A stretch of 13,749 nt of DNA from Bacillota bacterium (GCA_024650095.1 JANKMV010000002.1:5772-19520), one strand, 5' to 3'; positions 6,805 to 13,458 are shown, counted from the first letter of the stretch. Translations and numbers: made by a program. Notes: generated by a model from the letters alone, not told the origin.

Positions 6805-7449
6805 TTAAAACATACGTTGCAAACAATATGATGTAACTCGTGCCAGATAAGAGTTGGTGAAGTCGCTCTGAAATATTCCAATATTTACCAGTAGGGTGAG
6901 GGCGTCAATCGCGGTGCACGCGACAAATGCCAGCACGACTCCATGTGCTCCTCCCACCAACATCCCCAGGGTTCTATGCCATTCAAGCAGCGGCTGCCCC
7001 TTACCTCTTTCGTATCGCAACCTTATAAATAAGCGTGAGAGCGCCAGTAAAAAGGCAGCAAAGATCAGCACAGCTAGCAACCGTACCGTCAATACTGAAA
7101 GGTAAGAGAGAACAATCTCTTTGCTTGCCATAACAGGTAGTGTTGCTTTCTCAGGCATAAGTAGGCGCAATGCGGGGGCCGCAATGGTGGGGAGCGGCAA
7201 GAAATATGATTCTGAACTCATGGTAGCAAGTACGCCTGGCGTACGATTTGTATACCAACTGACAAAAAACCCCTCCAGCTGCCACTCCTGTTGCGCAAAA
7301 ACAGTGAGTGGCTTGTATAAAATATATGCAAAACAAACCGAGAATAATGTACAACAAAAATGCAAACACACACGAGAAACACCAGATACATAGCCTTGTG
7401 CCGCTACCCACAGGATAAGGGTGAGCACTGCTAAATCGAACCAAGACAT
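6805..7449 (-). CDS. CvpA-family (colicin V production-like) membrane protein
   Basis: The 214-residue protein begins MSWFDLAVLTLILWVAAQGYVSG, the typical start of the CvpA family (a first membrane helix followed by a glycine-rich turn). Further hydrophobic segments are at about 26-48, a long one near 135-165, and a C-terminal one with GGAHGVVLAFVACTAI. The loop between helices two and three is longer than usual and probably faces outward. The start at 7449 is supported by GGAGG seven bases upstream; a frame from 7548 would add 33 residues across that site. CvpA proteins have poorly known roles in envelope processes. Placement rests on the N-terminal pattern and topology, not on a catalytic motif. 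It is divergent from yyaC. Confidence 0.72.
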   Translation of the reverse strand: MSWFDLAVLTLILWVAAQGYVSGVSRVCLHFCCTLFSVCFAYILYKPLTVFAQQEWQLEGFFVSWYTNRTPGVLATMSSESYFLPLPTIAAPALRLLMPEKATLPVMASKEIVLSYLSVLTVRLLAVLIFAAFLLALSRLFIRLRYERGKGQPLLEWHRTLGMLVGGAHGVVLAFVACTAIDALTLLVNIGIFQSDFTNSYLARVTSYCLQRMF

Positions 7450-7477
7450 AGCAAACCCTCCTGCATTTTTTGTAGAT

Positions 7478-7491
7478 ATTTCCCGGGTAAT
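7478..7491. promoter_or_regulatory. Candidate Noc-binding site (13 of 14)
   Basis: ATTTCCCGGGTAAT differs at one base from the palindromic Noc-binding site described in Bacillus subtilis (ATTTCCCGGGAAAT, from memory). With uniform base use, a match this good is expected about 0.002 times in a window this size. The Noc encoded here has the Noc-type specificity residues. The site lies 29 bp before the cvpA start and overlaps a possible cvpA promoter (TTGCTA-18-TATTAC on the minus strand). Confidence 0.5.
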
Positions 7492-7523
7492 AGCAAATTT
7501 CGCTTTTACATAGCAACAGTTTG

Positions 7524-7554
7524 CACATAATCGAAGGCATTTCTCCATATACTA
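7524..7554 (+). promoter_or_regulatory. Candidate forespore (sigma-F/G) promoter for yyaC
   Basis: CACATA (7524-7529) and TATACTA (7548-7554) are 18 bp apart and resemble the sigma-G pattern TGNATA / CATACTA at 4 of 6 and 6 of 7 positions. The element lies about 30 bp before the yyaC start. No good sigma-A promoter was seen there. It fits a sporulation gene but is weak evidence on its own. Confidence 0.33.
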
Positions 7555-7584
7555 TCATATATGTATTAGAAATGGAGGACTGCT

Positions 7585-8211
7585 ATGTCAACGAATCCGG
7601 GCCATATTTGGCAGAAAACGAGAAGTGCGTATCGCATTAATAGCTCGGATCTAGTAGCGGTGGAAAAAATAAAATCAGCGCTGCAGTACTTACTAGACGA
7701 ACTATATTTCCCACAGCAGCAGCAGCTAATCGTGCTTTGTATCGGCACGGATCGGTCTACGGGGGATGCCTTAGGTCCTTTGATTGGCACACAGCTAACC
7801 AGGATACATCTCCCCCAGACAACTGTCCTTGGCACGCTGGACCAACCAGTGCATGCTGTCAATTTAGTCGAAACGATTGCCACAATCAGGGTAAACCATG
7901 ATGACCCCTTTATTATAGCCGTAGATGCTTGCCTGGGTCGCGCCGATAGTATCGAGTCCGTTGATATCGGGATCGGACCCATTCGCCCCGGAGCTGGAGT
8001 TAGTAAAGACTTGCCCGCGGTGGGGGAAATTCATATTAATGGCATTGTTAATGTCGGTGGTTTTTTGGAATACTATGTCTTACAAAACACCCGCCTTAGT
8101 GTGGTTGTTCGGCTTGCGGAAACCATAGCGTGCGGTATAGCATTAGCGTTACACAGCATACATAGCACCTCTAACACTAAATGTGAAGAAGATGAAGCCG
8201 CCCTATGGTAA
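7585..8211 (+). CDS. yyaC: YyaC-like putative sporulation protease (DUF1256)
   Basis: The 208-residue product has the full DUF1256 signature: LCIGTDRSTGDALGPLIG (51-68), LDQPVHAVNL (85-94), VDACLG (113-118), GPIRPGAGVSKDLPAVGEIH in two blocks (131-150) and NGIVNVGGFLEYYVLQ (152-167). The family is related in fold to the germination protease Gpr and hydrogenase maturation peptidases; acidic residues in the GTDRSTGD and VDACLG motifs are candidate active-site positions. Bacillus YyaC is made during sporulation, but its substrate is unknown. GGAGG lies six bases before the ATG. It is the only plus-strand gene here, has its own terminator, and may have a forespore-type promoter, so it is a one-gene unit. 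The C-terminal 20 residues are polar and poorly conserved. Confidence 0.93.
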   Translation: MSTNPGHIWQKTRSAYRINSSDLVAVEKIKSALQYLLDELYFPQQQQLIVLCIGTDRSTGDALGPLIGTQLTRIHLPQTTVLGTLDQPVHAVNLVETIATIRVNHDDPFIIAVDACLGRADSIESVDIGIGPIRPGAGVSKDLPAVGEIHINGIVNVGGFLEYYVLQNTRLSVVVRLAETIACGIALALHSIHSTSNTKCEEDEAALW

Positions 8212-8228
8212 GTAAGGCGGCTTTTTTT
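8196..8228 (+). terminator. Rho-independent terminator of yyaC, overlapping its last codons
   Basis: AGCCGCC (8196-8202) pairs with GGCGGCT (8216-8222) around a 13-nt loop, followed by seven T. The 5' arm encodes two of the last alanines and the loop contains the TAA stop, so a terminating ribosome would cover the hairpin. It is oriented for plus-strand transcription only. Confidence 0.88.
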
Positions 8229-8270
8229 GTACTGGTAGTACTTATATTACTTGCAATTATCAAGCGCCTA

Positions 8271-8510
8271 TTAATGACGCCACTTGCCTTCAATTGCGCG
8301 CAAAACATCTTCAGGACGCATGCCGCGAGCATCAATCACAGGTCCGTCTTGTACGATGGTTTGCATACCCATCATGTTGGCATCACCACCAGTAATAACA
8401 GCTGCATCGGCAGCATGACCTTCCTCGAGATTCACCACGTGATAGCCTTTCGCTTGCAAAAATTTACGTACTGGGGTCAACCCGGCCTCCACAGCAATGG
8501 TTCTTTCCAT
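8271..8510 (-). CDS. UPF0180 (YkuS-like) small protein
   Basis: This 79-residue protein matches the UPF0180 family (Bacillus YkuS): MERTIAVEAGLTPVRKFLQ at the start, a central GYHVVNLE, then the conserved VVTG-like VITGGDANMMGM and PVIDARGM. The function of the family is unknown; it is found largely in spore-forming Firmicutes. The ATG at 8510 has GGAGG seven bases upstream and fits family length (about 80); an upstream frame from 8543 adds 11 residues across the ribosome binding site. It follows the lipid kinase gene by 47 bp on the same strand and converges with yyaC. No minus-strand terminator is evident after it. Confidence 0.9.
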   Translation of the reverse strand: MERTIAVEAGLTPVRKFLQAKGYHVVNLEEGHAADAAVITGGDANMMGMQTIVQDGPVIDARGMRPEDVLRAIEGKWRH

Positions 8511-8557
8511 CTTGTCGCCTCCCTTTGTCTTGATAGTTTTCACAATACAAGAGGCTT

Positions 8558-9469
8558 TTATCCAACTGGAGGCACAAAGAGTTGCACCGCACCCGCCTTA
8601 ATCGTCACTGCGAGCGGTGTAGTGCCATGAAGATCGCCATCCGCATGCACACTCAATAATTCTTCACTTTCCACGGCAACATTGGTGCCTTGCCACGTGC
8701 GAACGGCTTCATTATTAATATGTTGACCACGATAAACAAGGGGGAATAACTGTAAAAAGCGCAAGCGATGGATATTGTGCACAACAACTATATCTAAGAG
8801 ACCATCTTGTGGGTCTGCTTGCGGGGCCACTTCCATCCCGCCGCCATAAAAACGTGCATTGGCCACGGTAACCAACCACGCATTTACGTAATGGATGCTT
8901 CCATCAACAGTCAGTTTAATTTTTTTAGGCCGGTAAATTGCTAACTGGCGCAGTAAAGCCATCATATATCCCAATGGGCCCGATATTTTTTTAAAGATTC
9001 TATTAGCATCAGCAGCTACTTCGGCATCTAATCCAGCACCTACAACATTAGCGAAATAGCGTCCGTTTGCTAGGCCTAAATCGAGGCAAACAGTGTTTCC
9101 GGAGAGGATAACCTGTAGGGCCGCGGTGGGATCTAAGGGAATATTGAACGTACGAGCAAAGTCGTTACCTGTTCCTGCAGGGATTATACCAAACGTTAAG
9201 CCCTTATCTGCCAGTGCGCCCACTATGCCAGAGAGGGTGCCATCGCCCCCCACACCAACCACAGTATACCCTGTGGCCGCAGCTGATGCGGCCAACTCGC
9301 TCACGTGTTCTGTCGAAGTACTAAATGCAAAATCATGGGGAATTTTATATTCCTCAAGATAAGATTTCACTCGACCCCAAACAGGCAAAACCCTGCCGCG
9401 CTTCGCAGTTGGATTTATAATAAAAAAATATTTCGTTGTTATGTCTAGCTGCTGACTCTCCCCCATCAT
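8558..9469 (-). CDS. Diacylglycerol kinase-fold lipid kinase (DagK/YegS family)
   Basis: Members of this family phosphorylate diacylglycerol or related lipids, feeding phosphatidic acid back to phospholipid synthesis. In the 303-residue protein the sequence shows FFIINPTAKRGRV (15-27), the nucleotide-binding GGDGTL (74-79), PAGTGNDFAR (97-106) and GGGMEVAPQADPQDGLLD (209-226), which together are diagnostic of the catalytic domain. It is soluble, with no membrane segment. The start (ATGATG) overlaps the TGA of the DUF4446 gene, and no good Shine-Dalgarno sequence is seen, so coupled translation is likely. The exact lipid substrate cannot be told: DgkB, YegS and BmrU relatives share these motifs. 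Confidence 0.92.
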   Translation of the reverse strand: MMGESQQLDITTKYFFIINPTAKRGRVLPVWGRVKSYLEEYKIPHDFAFSTSTEHVSELAASAAATGYTVVGVGGDGTLSGIVGALADKGLTFGIIPAGTGNDFARTFNIPLDPTAALQVILSGNTVCLDLGLANGRYFANVVGAGLDAEVAADANRIFKKISGPLGYMMALLRQLAIYRPKKIKLTVDGSIHYVNAWLVTVANARFYGGGMEVAPQADPQDGLLDIVVVHNIHRLRFLQLFPLVYRGQHINNEAVRTWQGTNVAVESEELLSVHADGDLHGTTPLAVTIKAGAVQLFVPPVG

Positions 9470-9972
9470 AGCTTGCCCGTAAGAGATTCTTGCACAGTAG
9501 CTATCATTAGTTTTGCCTGCTGCAGAGCTTCTTGTTCTTCTTTGCTAAGTTGATACGTAGAAGTGCCCGCCTGTATAGGTTTAGCATACATGCGGGATTC
9601 TTCCCGTCCATAAATACTACTCATAACAACGCCACGACTATTGCCGTCAAGTAATGCTACAGCAAAGCTTAAGTCGCTCCCTGTATCCTGAAACGCATTA
9701 AAACGTACCACGCCTATACCCTGTAAAGTTGACGTCATGGTTGTTCCAAGCAAGGACATCTGTTGTCTATTTTTTCTAATTTCGTCCCTGACGGCCTGAA
9801 CTTCACCTTGTAGATTAATCAGTGTTCCTTCTAGGGAAACTCCGTTGCCACCCGTCATAAACTCGCGGTAACGCTTTGATAAATTAGATAAGCGGGAAGA
9901 TAAGATAAGACAGAATATAAATAAAATCACAGTTAACGCACTTGCACCTATTAATACGTAATTATCCATCAT
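9466..9972 (-). CDS. DUF4446 single-pass membrane protein
   Basis: The 168-residue protein has one N-terminal membrane helix (about 7-27), a short coiled-coil-like charged stretch (about 50-75, LQGEVQAVRDEIRKNRQQM), and a C-terminal domain with GIGVVRFNAFQDTGSDLSF, VALLDGNSRGVVMSSIYGREESRMYAKPI in adjoining blocks, ending in a helix after YQLSKEE. This is the DUF4446 pattern, a family common near parB in Clostridia; function unknown. Two consecutive ATGs follow GGAGGAG; I place the start at 9972, with TTG just before it as another choice. Its stop overlaps the lipid kinase start by 4 bp, so the two proteins are probably made together, one membrane-anchored and one soluble. Confidence 0.87.
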   Translation of the reverse strand: MMDNYVLIGASALTVILFIFCLILSSRLSNLSKRYREFMTGGNGVSLEGTLINLQGEVQAVRDEIRKNRQQMSLLGTTMTSTLQGIGVVRFNAFQDTGSDLSFAVALLDGNSRGVVMSSIYGREESRMYAKPIQAGTSTYQLSKEEQEALQQAKLMIATVQESLTGKL

Positions 9973-10049
9973 CAATACTCCTCCAGTAGCGCGCTCAAAC
10001 GCATATGCCCTTGGCTGTAAAAATTATCACGACTTTTAATGCAAAAGCT

Positions 10050-10760
10050 TTACGTAAAAAGCGGGAGCAACAAACTTGTCCAAAGAAGAACCACAATAAA
10101 CGCTGGCAGCAAGTTTGCCACCTTTATCTGGGTCAATTCTAACATATTTAAGCCAATGGCGACAATTAAAAGTCCCCCCACACCCGTTAGTTCATTAATT
10201 ACGAGAGGCCCCAGGAAAGGCTGCAACCAACCTGCACCCATAGCAATGGCTCCTTGATACAAGATAACAGGAAGGGCAGACAAGCAAACTCCAGGCCCCA
10301 TGGTGGCCGCAAACGCGATGGCCGTAAATCCGTCTAAAACAGATTTTACGTACAAAGTTTGATGTTGACCCAATAATCCACTCTCCAAGGCCCCCGTAAC
10401 TGCCATAGCACCCACCCCATAGACTAATGTTGAGAACACAAAAGCGCGGGCCAATCCTGATCCGGATTGAGCGGCCCGCGCTTCCAGCCAGGAGCCGATA
10501 CGCCTCAGCCAGTCATCAATACCAATAACTTCCCCCACAATGCCTCCGATAACAAGGGCAAAAATTACGATCACCGGGTTCTGAAATTGAAGCGCCATCT
10601 GTATCCCTATAACTAGTACAGAGAGCGCAATTCCTTGCATCACCAATATTTTGATCTTTTCTGGAATTCTTCCGCCTAAAAGTACGCCCAGCAACCCCCC
10701 GATCACAATGGCAACCGCGTTGACTACGGTGCCTTGCAGTACAAACCATGAAGAAAGCAT
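10050..10760 (-). CDS. DUF554 integral membrane protein (YqgA/YdfK family)
   Basis: The 236-residue product is almost wholly hydrophobic, with about seven membrane segments (near 8-30, 40-58, 62-80, 105-125, 140-160, 168-200 and 208-234). It carries DUF554 landmarks: GTVVNAVAIVIGGLLGVLLG (10-29), an early VIGIQMAL, YVKSVLDGFTAIAFAATMGPG (137-157) and GVGGLLIVAIGLNML near the end. Relatives include E. coli YqgA and B. subtilis YdfK; transport has been suggested, but no substrate is established. The ATG at 10760 has only an AAGGGA about 12 bases upstream, weaker than its neighbours. It follows the parS pair, so its promoter, if any, lies in or around those sites. Family assignment is firm. Confidence 0.9.
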   Translation of the reverse strand: MLSSWFVLQGTVVNAVAIVIGGLLGVLLGGRIPEKIKILVMQGIALSVLVIGIQMALQFQNPVIVIFALVIGGIVGEVIGIDDWLRRIGSWLEARAAQSGSGLARAFVFSTLVYGVGAMAVTGALESGLLGQHQTLYVKSVLDGFTAIAFAATMGPGVCLSALPVILYQGAIAMGAGWLQPFLGPLVINELTGVGGLLIVAIGLNMLELTQIKVANLLPAFIVVLLWTSLLLPLFT

Positions 10761-10789
10761 GTATATTATTCCCTTCTTTGCTACAATAG

Positions 10790-10805
10790 TGTTTCACGTG
10801 AAACA
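10790..10805. promoter_or_regulatory. parS site 1 (ParB/Spo0J centromere-like site)
   Basis: TGTTTCACGTGAAACA is a perfect 16-bp palindrome and matches the known parS consensus TGTTNCACGTGAAACA completely. ParB loads here as a CTP-dependent clamp and spreads. It lies between parB and the DUF554 gene. Confidence 0.97.
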
Positions 10806-10824
10806 ATTACTGATTATTCGACAT

Positions 10825-10840
10825 TGTTTCACGTGAAACA
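10825..10840. promoter_or_regulatory. parS site 2, within a 22-bp palindrome
   Basis: A second perfect 16-bp parS, centred 35 bp from the first. The symmetry extends three bases on each side, giving a 22-bp perfect palindrome (10822-10843). It lies 9 bp after the parB stop. On the minus strand it includes TTGTTT with AATAAT 17 bp on, so it may overlap a weak promoter for the DUF554 gene. Confidence 0.97.
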
Positions 10841-10851
10841 ATGGATGTTCG

Positions 10852-11691
10852 CTAAAACAATATCTCACATATGCGTTCGAGTTCCTCTATATCATAGAAA
10901 TGAATTTCCACTTTTCCGCCTCCCTTGGCGGCCATTCTCACATTAACAGCGGTTGCACATAATTCACGGAGTCGTTCTTCTAGATCAACCACATAACCAT
11001 CACGCTCGGAGAGCAGTTTTTTGCGCTGGTTTTTCTTTTTCTGGGCTTGTCCTGCTAACCGCTCTGTTTCTCGCACAGAGAGTCCTAATTCTATGGCCTT
11101 ACGCGCCGCATCAGGTTGTTTTTCCAGGGGTAGAGCCAAAATTGCGCGGGCATGACCTTCAGAAAGTCGACCTAAAGCAACATCTTTGCGGACCTCTTGA
11201 TGCAAAGTTACTAATCGCAAGGTATTGGCGATAGCAGAGCGACTTTTACCCACTCTTTCGGCAAGCTGTTCCTGAGTATAGCTGAATTCCTCCATCAAAC
11301 GTTTATATGCATCGGCTTCTTCAAGGGGATTTAAATCCTCCCGCTGCAGGTTTTCGATGAGAGCGATCTCCATCATTTCTCGATCCGATAGTGTTTTTAC
11401 TACCACAGGCACTCGCTCTAATCCAGCCAATCTTGCGGCGCGGAGTCTACGTTCACCGGCGACCAATTCATAACCAACACTTGTCGGTCTAACAATGAGC
11501 GGTTGCAAGATACCGTGTTGCTCAACGGAACGAGCTAATTCGGCTAACTTCTCTTCATCAAATGTTTTTCTGGGTTGATTTGGGTTAATTTGAATATCTC
11601 CCGCGTCCATATCAATGGCATCTGAGAGGGGGGCTTCTTCAATTTCTGGTATTAATGCTTGTAATCCTTTACCCAGCCTTTTCTTGCTCAT
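10852..11691 (-). CDS. parB: Chromosome partitioning protein ParB (Spo0J)
   Basis: ParB binds parS, loads as a CTP-gated clamp and organises the origin region for segregation with ParA. In the 279-residue product the N-terminus MSKKRLGKGLQALIP is the family's ParA-contact peptide. CTP-binding motifs are LQPLIVR (62-68), GERRLRA (79-85) and ENLQRED (113-119), followed by a helix-turn-helix GKSRSAIANTLRL (148-160) and LSEGHARA (176-183). The specificity positions are R151, T157 and G179, as in parS-binding ParB. A C-terminal dimerisation domain ends ERICEILF. The ATG overlaps the 3' end of parA by 23 bp with AAGGAAGTGAT upstream, so expression is coupled. Two parS sites follow directly. Confidence 0.97.
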   Translation of the reverse strand: MSKKRLGKGLQALIPEIEEAPLSDAIDMDAGDIQINPNQPRKTFDEEKLAELARSVEQHGILQPLIVRPTSVGYELVAGERRLRAARLAGLERVPVVVKTLSDREMMEIALIENLQREDLNPLEEADAYKRLMEEFSYTQEQLAERVGKSRSAIANTLRLVTLHQEVRKDVALGRLSEGHARAILALPLEKQPDAARKAIELGLSVRETERLAGQAQKKKNQRKKLLSERDGYVVDLEERLRELCATAVNVRMAAKGGGKVEIHFYDIEELERICEILF

Positions 11692-12445
11692 TGGCGATCA
11701 CTTCCTTTGCCAATTGTACGTACGTTTCCGCGCCCTTGGAGCGCTCATCATAAACGATGATGGGTAATCCGTGGCTTGGGGCTTCACTAAGCCGGACGTT
11801 GCGCGGAATAATAACGCTAAAGACCTTACTGCCAAAATGTTTTTTTACTTCGTCGGCCACTTGAACCGCTAAATTGGTACGCGAATCATACATGGTTAGT
11901 AATACGCCCTCATACTGTAGGGACTCATTCAAATGTTTTTGCACAAGCTTAACCGTATTCGTAAGTTGTCCTAGCCCCTCAAGAGCGTAGTACTCACACT
12001 GAATGGGAACAAGAATGGTGTTGGCTGCTGATAAAGCATTAAGTGTAAGCAAACCTAGTGAGGGAGGGCAATCAATGAGAATATAGTCATACAAACCTGC
12101 AACTTCTTCTAAAACCCGCCGCAATCGCACTTCCCTAGACATAGTGGGAACTAATTCTATTTCCGCTCCTGCCAATTGAATAGTGGCAGGCACTACATCG
12201 AGGTTTTCATAAGCGCTTCTTTGAATAATCTGCTTTAGGGGCACTTCGTTAATAAGCGCGTCATATATACAGAATTTAACCTTACTTTTCTCCAGGCCAA
12301 TTCCGCTAGTGGCATTTCCTTGAGGGTCAATATCCAACAGTAAAACCTTTTTCCCTTGCGCTGCCAGACAAGCACTTAAGTTAACCGATGTTGTTGTTTT
12401 ACCAACGCCACCTTTTTGGTTTGCCACCGCTATGATACGAGTCAT
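11669..12445 (-). CDS. parA: Chromosome partitioning ATPase ParA (Soj)
   Basis: ParA/Soj is a Walker-type ATPase that binds DNA as an ATP dimer, is released by ParB, and in Bacillus also modulates DnaA. The 258-residue protein starts MTRIIAVANQKGGVGKTTTS, containing the deviant Walker A with its signature lysine, followed by LLLDIDPQGNATSG (Walker A'), ILIDCPPSLGLLTLNAL (Walker B region) and VIIPRNVRLSEAPSHG near the end. GAGGTGA lies before the ATG at 12445; a GTG frame from 12472 would add nine residues across that site. It overlaps parB by 23 bp and follows noc by 104 bp, with a 12-bp palindrome in the gap. Length is typical of chromosomal Soj (about 255). Confidence 0.97.
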   Translation of the reverse strand: MTRIIAVANQKGGVGKTTTSVNLSACLAAQGKKVLLLDIDPQGNATSGIGLEKSKVKFCIYDALINEVPLKQIIQRSAYENLDVVPATIQLAGAEIELVPTMSREVRLRRVLEEVAGLYDYILIDCPPSLGLLTLNALSAANTILVPIQCEYYALEGLGQLTNTVKLVQKHLNESLQYEGVLLTMYDSRTNLAVQVADEVKKHFGSKVFSVIIPRNVRLSEAPSHGLPIIVYDERSKGAETYVQLAKEVIANEQEKAG

Positions 12446-12498
12446 AATTTCACCTCGCTCTCTGCAGTACACAGTATAATTCGCGTCTTTTGAAGTAT

Positions 12499-12510
12499 TT
12501 CCTGCAGGAA
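12499..12510. repeat. 12-bp palindrome upstream of parA
   Basis: TTCCTGCAGGAA is a perfect palindrome in the noc-parA gap. On the minus strand it sits at the -35 position for a TATACT -10 (12478-12473) preceding parA, which otherwise lacks a good -35. It could be an operator for parA-parB or chance. It is not a Noc site: the half-sites are too far apart. Confidence 0.35.
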
Positions 12511-12549
12511 CGTATCATTTGTTTGCTAATATTGTGCAGTGAACGCTTA

Positions 12550-13458
12550 TTACTTATTGCTAATTTTCTCCGGGGCAATTGCCTGGGAAATGGTTACATC
12601 TCCAGTAGCTGTGGCGGACTCCCTCTTAGGCGTTACTTTTTTCTTGGGTACACGGATTGTGACTTCAACATAGTCCCCACAGTCCACTTCTTGTAGTTTT
12701 GGACCAAGTCCACCTGTTTCTAAGAGAGAAACGGCCTGACGAATGGTATTAAGAAAGATACGAATATCGCGAATAATTACTTTTTTACGTTCTTTCGCTG
12801 GCGGTAATAATTTGCGAAGGTAATCCTCAACCCTATTTTCAGTTTGCTTCACTGTATAGCCAAGATTACAAACCTCCTGTAACACTTTGAGTTGTGCTTC
12901 TTCGTCAGGCAACTTGAGTAAGGCTCTGGCATGTCTCTCACTTAGTTCTTCATTTAGTAACATTACCTTAACCCGCTGTGGCAACTTCAATAAACGTAAC
13001 TTATTGGCAATGGTGGATTGACTTTTACCCAGCCTTTGCGCCAACACTTCCTGAGTAAGGTTAAACTCCTCGAGTAACCTCTCATACCCCGCTGCTTCTT
13101 CTAAAAAAGAAAGGTTTTCTCTTTGTAAATTCTCAATCAACGCGACAGTTGCCATGGCATTTTCTGATAAGTTTTTAATGATGGCCGGTACTTGTGTCCA
13201 GCCGAGCTTCTGACAGGCTCGTAAGCGCCTTTCTCCAACCACTAACTCATATCCATCATTACATTCACGTACAATAATGGGTTGCAAAAGTCCATACGTC
13301 TTTATTGATTGCATCAGTTCCACAATTTTGTCCGCATCGAAAATTTTACGGGGTTGGAACGGATTGGGTCGAATTATATTTAAGTCGATTTGGTGCAATT
13401 CTCCCTGGTCGTAGTCTCCTTCCTCAATATTCATCAGTTTTCTCCAATCTTCGCTCAT
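12550..13458 (-). CDS. noc: Nucleoid occlusion protein Noc (ParB-like)
   Basis: Noc is a ParB paralogue that binds sites spread over the chromosome and blocks division over the nucleoid. The 302-residue product has CTP-binding motifs LLQPIIVR (57-64), GERRLRA (75-81) and ENLQRENL (109-116), and a helix-turn-helix GKSQSTIANKLRLLKLP (144-160) then LSERHARA (172-179). Q147, K153, K158 and R175 fall at the four positions that separate Noc from ParB, all with the Noc residue. The N-terminus MSEDWRKLMNIEE is less hydrophobic than the membrane-binding helix of Bacillus Noc. A lysine-rich, low-complexity tail (about 270-302) follows the dimerisation domain. GGAGG lies seven bases before the ATG. It lies between rsmG and parA, as in Bacillus. 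Confidence 0.95.
   Translation of the reverse strand: MSEDWRKLMNIEEGDYDQGELHQIDLNIIRPNPFQPRKIFDADKIVELMQSIKTYGLLQPIIVRECNDGYELVVGERRLRACQKLGWTQVPAIIKNLSENAMATVALIENLQRENLSFLEEAAGYERLLEEFNLTQEVLAQRLGKSQSTIANKLRLLKLPQRVKVMLLNEELSERHARALLKLPDEEAQLKVLQEVCNLGYTVKQTENRVEDYLRKLLPPAKERKKVIIRDIRIFLNTIRQAVSLLETGGLGPKLQEVDCGDYVEVTIRVPKKKVTPKRESATATGDVTISQAIAPEKISNK
12578..12591. promoter_or_regulatory. Weaker Noc-site-like palindrome inside noc (12 of 14)
   Basis: ATTGCCTGGGAAAT matches the Bacillus Noc-binding palindrome at 12 of 14 positions, in the codons for the C-terminal tail of noc. About 0.04 such matches are expected by chance in the window with uniform base use. It is tentative, but many natural Noc sites lie inside genes. 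Confidence 0.3.

Noticed and set aside
6780..6810. Hairpin after cvpA as a terminator (AAACAC/GTGTTT)
   Set aside because: The stem is bulged and AT-rich, with no T run after it.
7151..7558. Alternative 135-codon minus-strand frame over cvpA
   Set aside because: It is out of frame with the CvpA protein, which has the better ribosome binding site and family N-terminus.
7566..7982. Minus-strand frame of 138 codons opposite yyaC
   Set aside because: It lies within the reverse complement of a clear DUF1256 gene and resembles no family.
8413..8440. CACGTG core within the UPF0180 gene as an extra parS
   Set aside because: The flanks do not continue the palindrome; only the 6-bp core matches. Other CACGTG cores in the window fail in the same way.
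10516..10806. Minus-strand frame reading through parS into the DUF554 gene
   Set aside because: It is out of frame with DUF554 and runs through a parS site; no ribosome binding site and no recognisable product.
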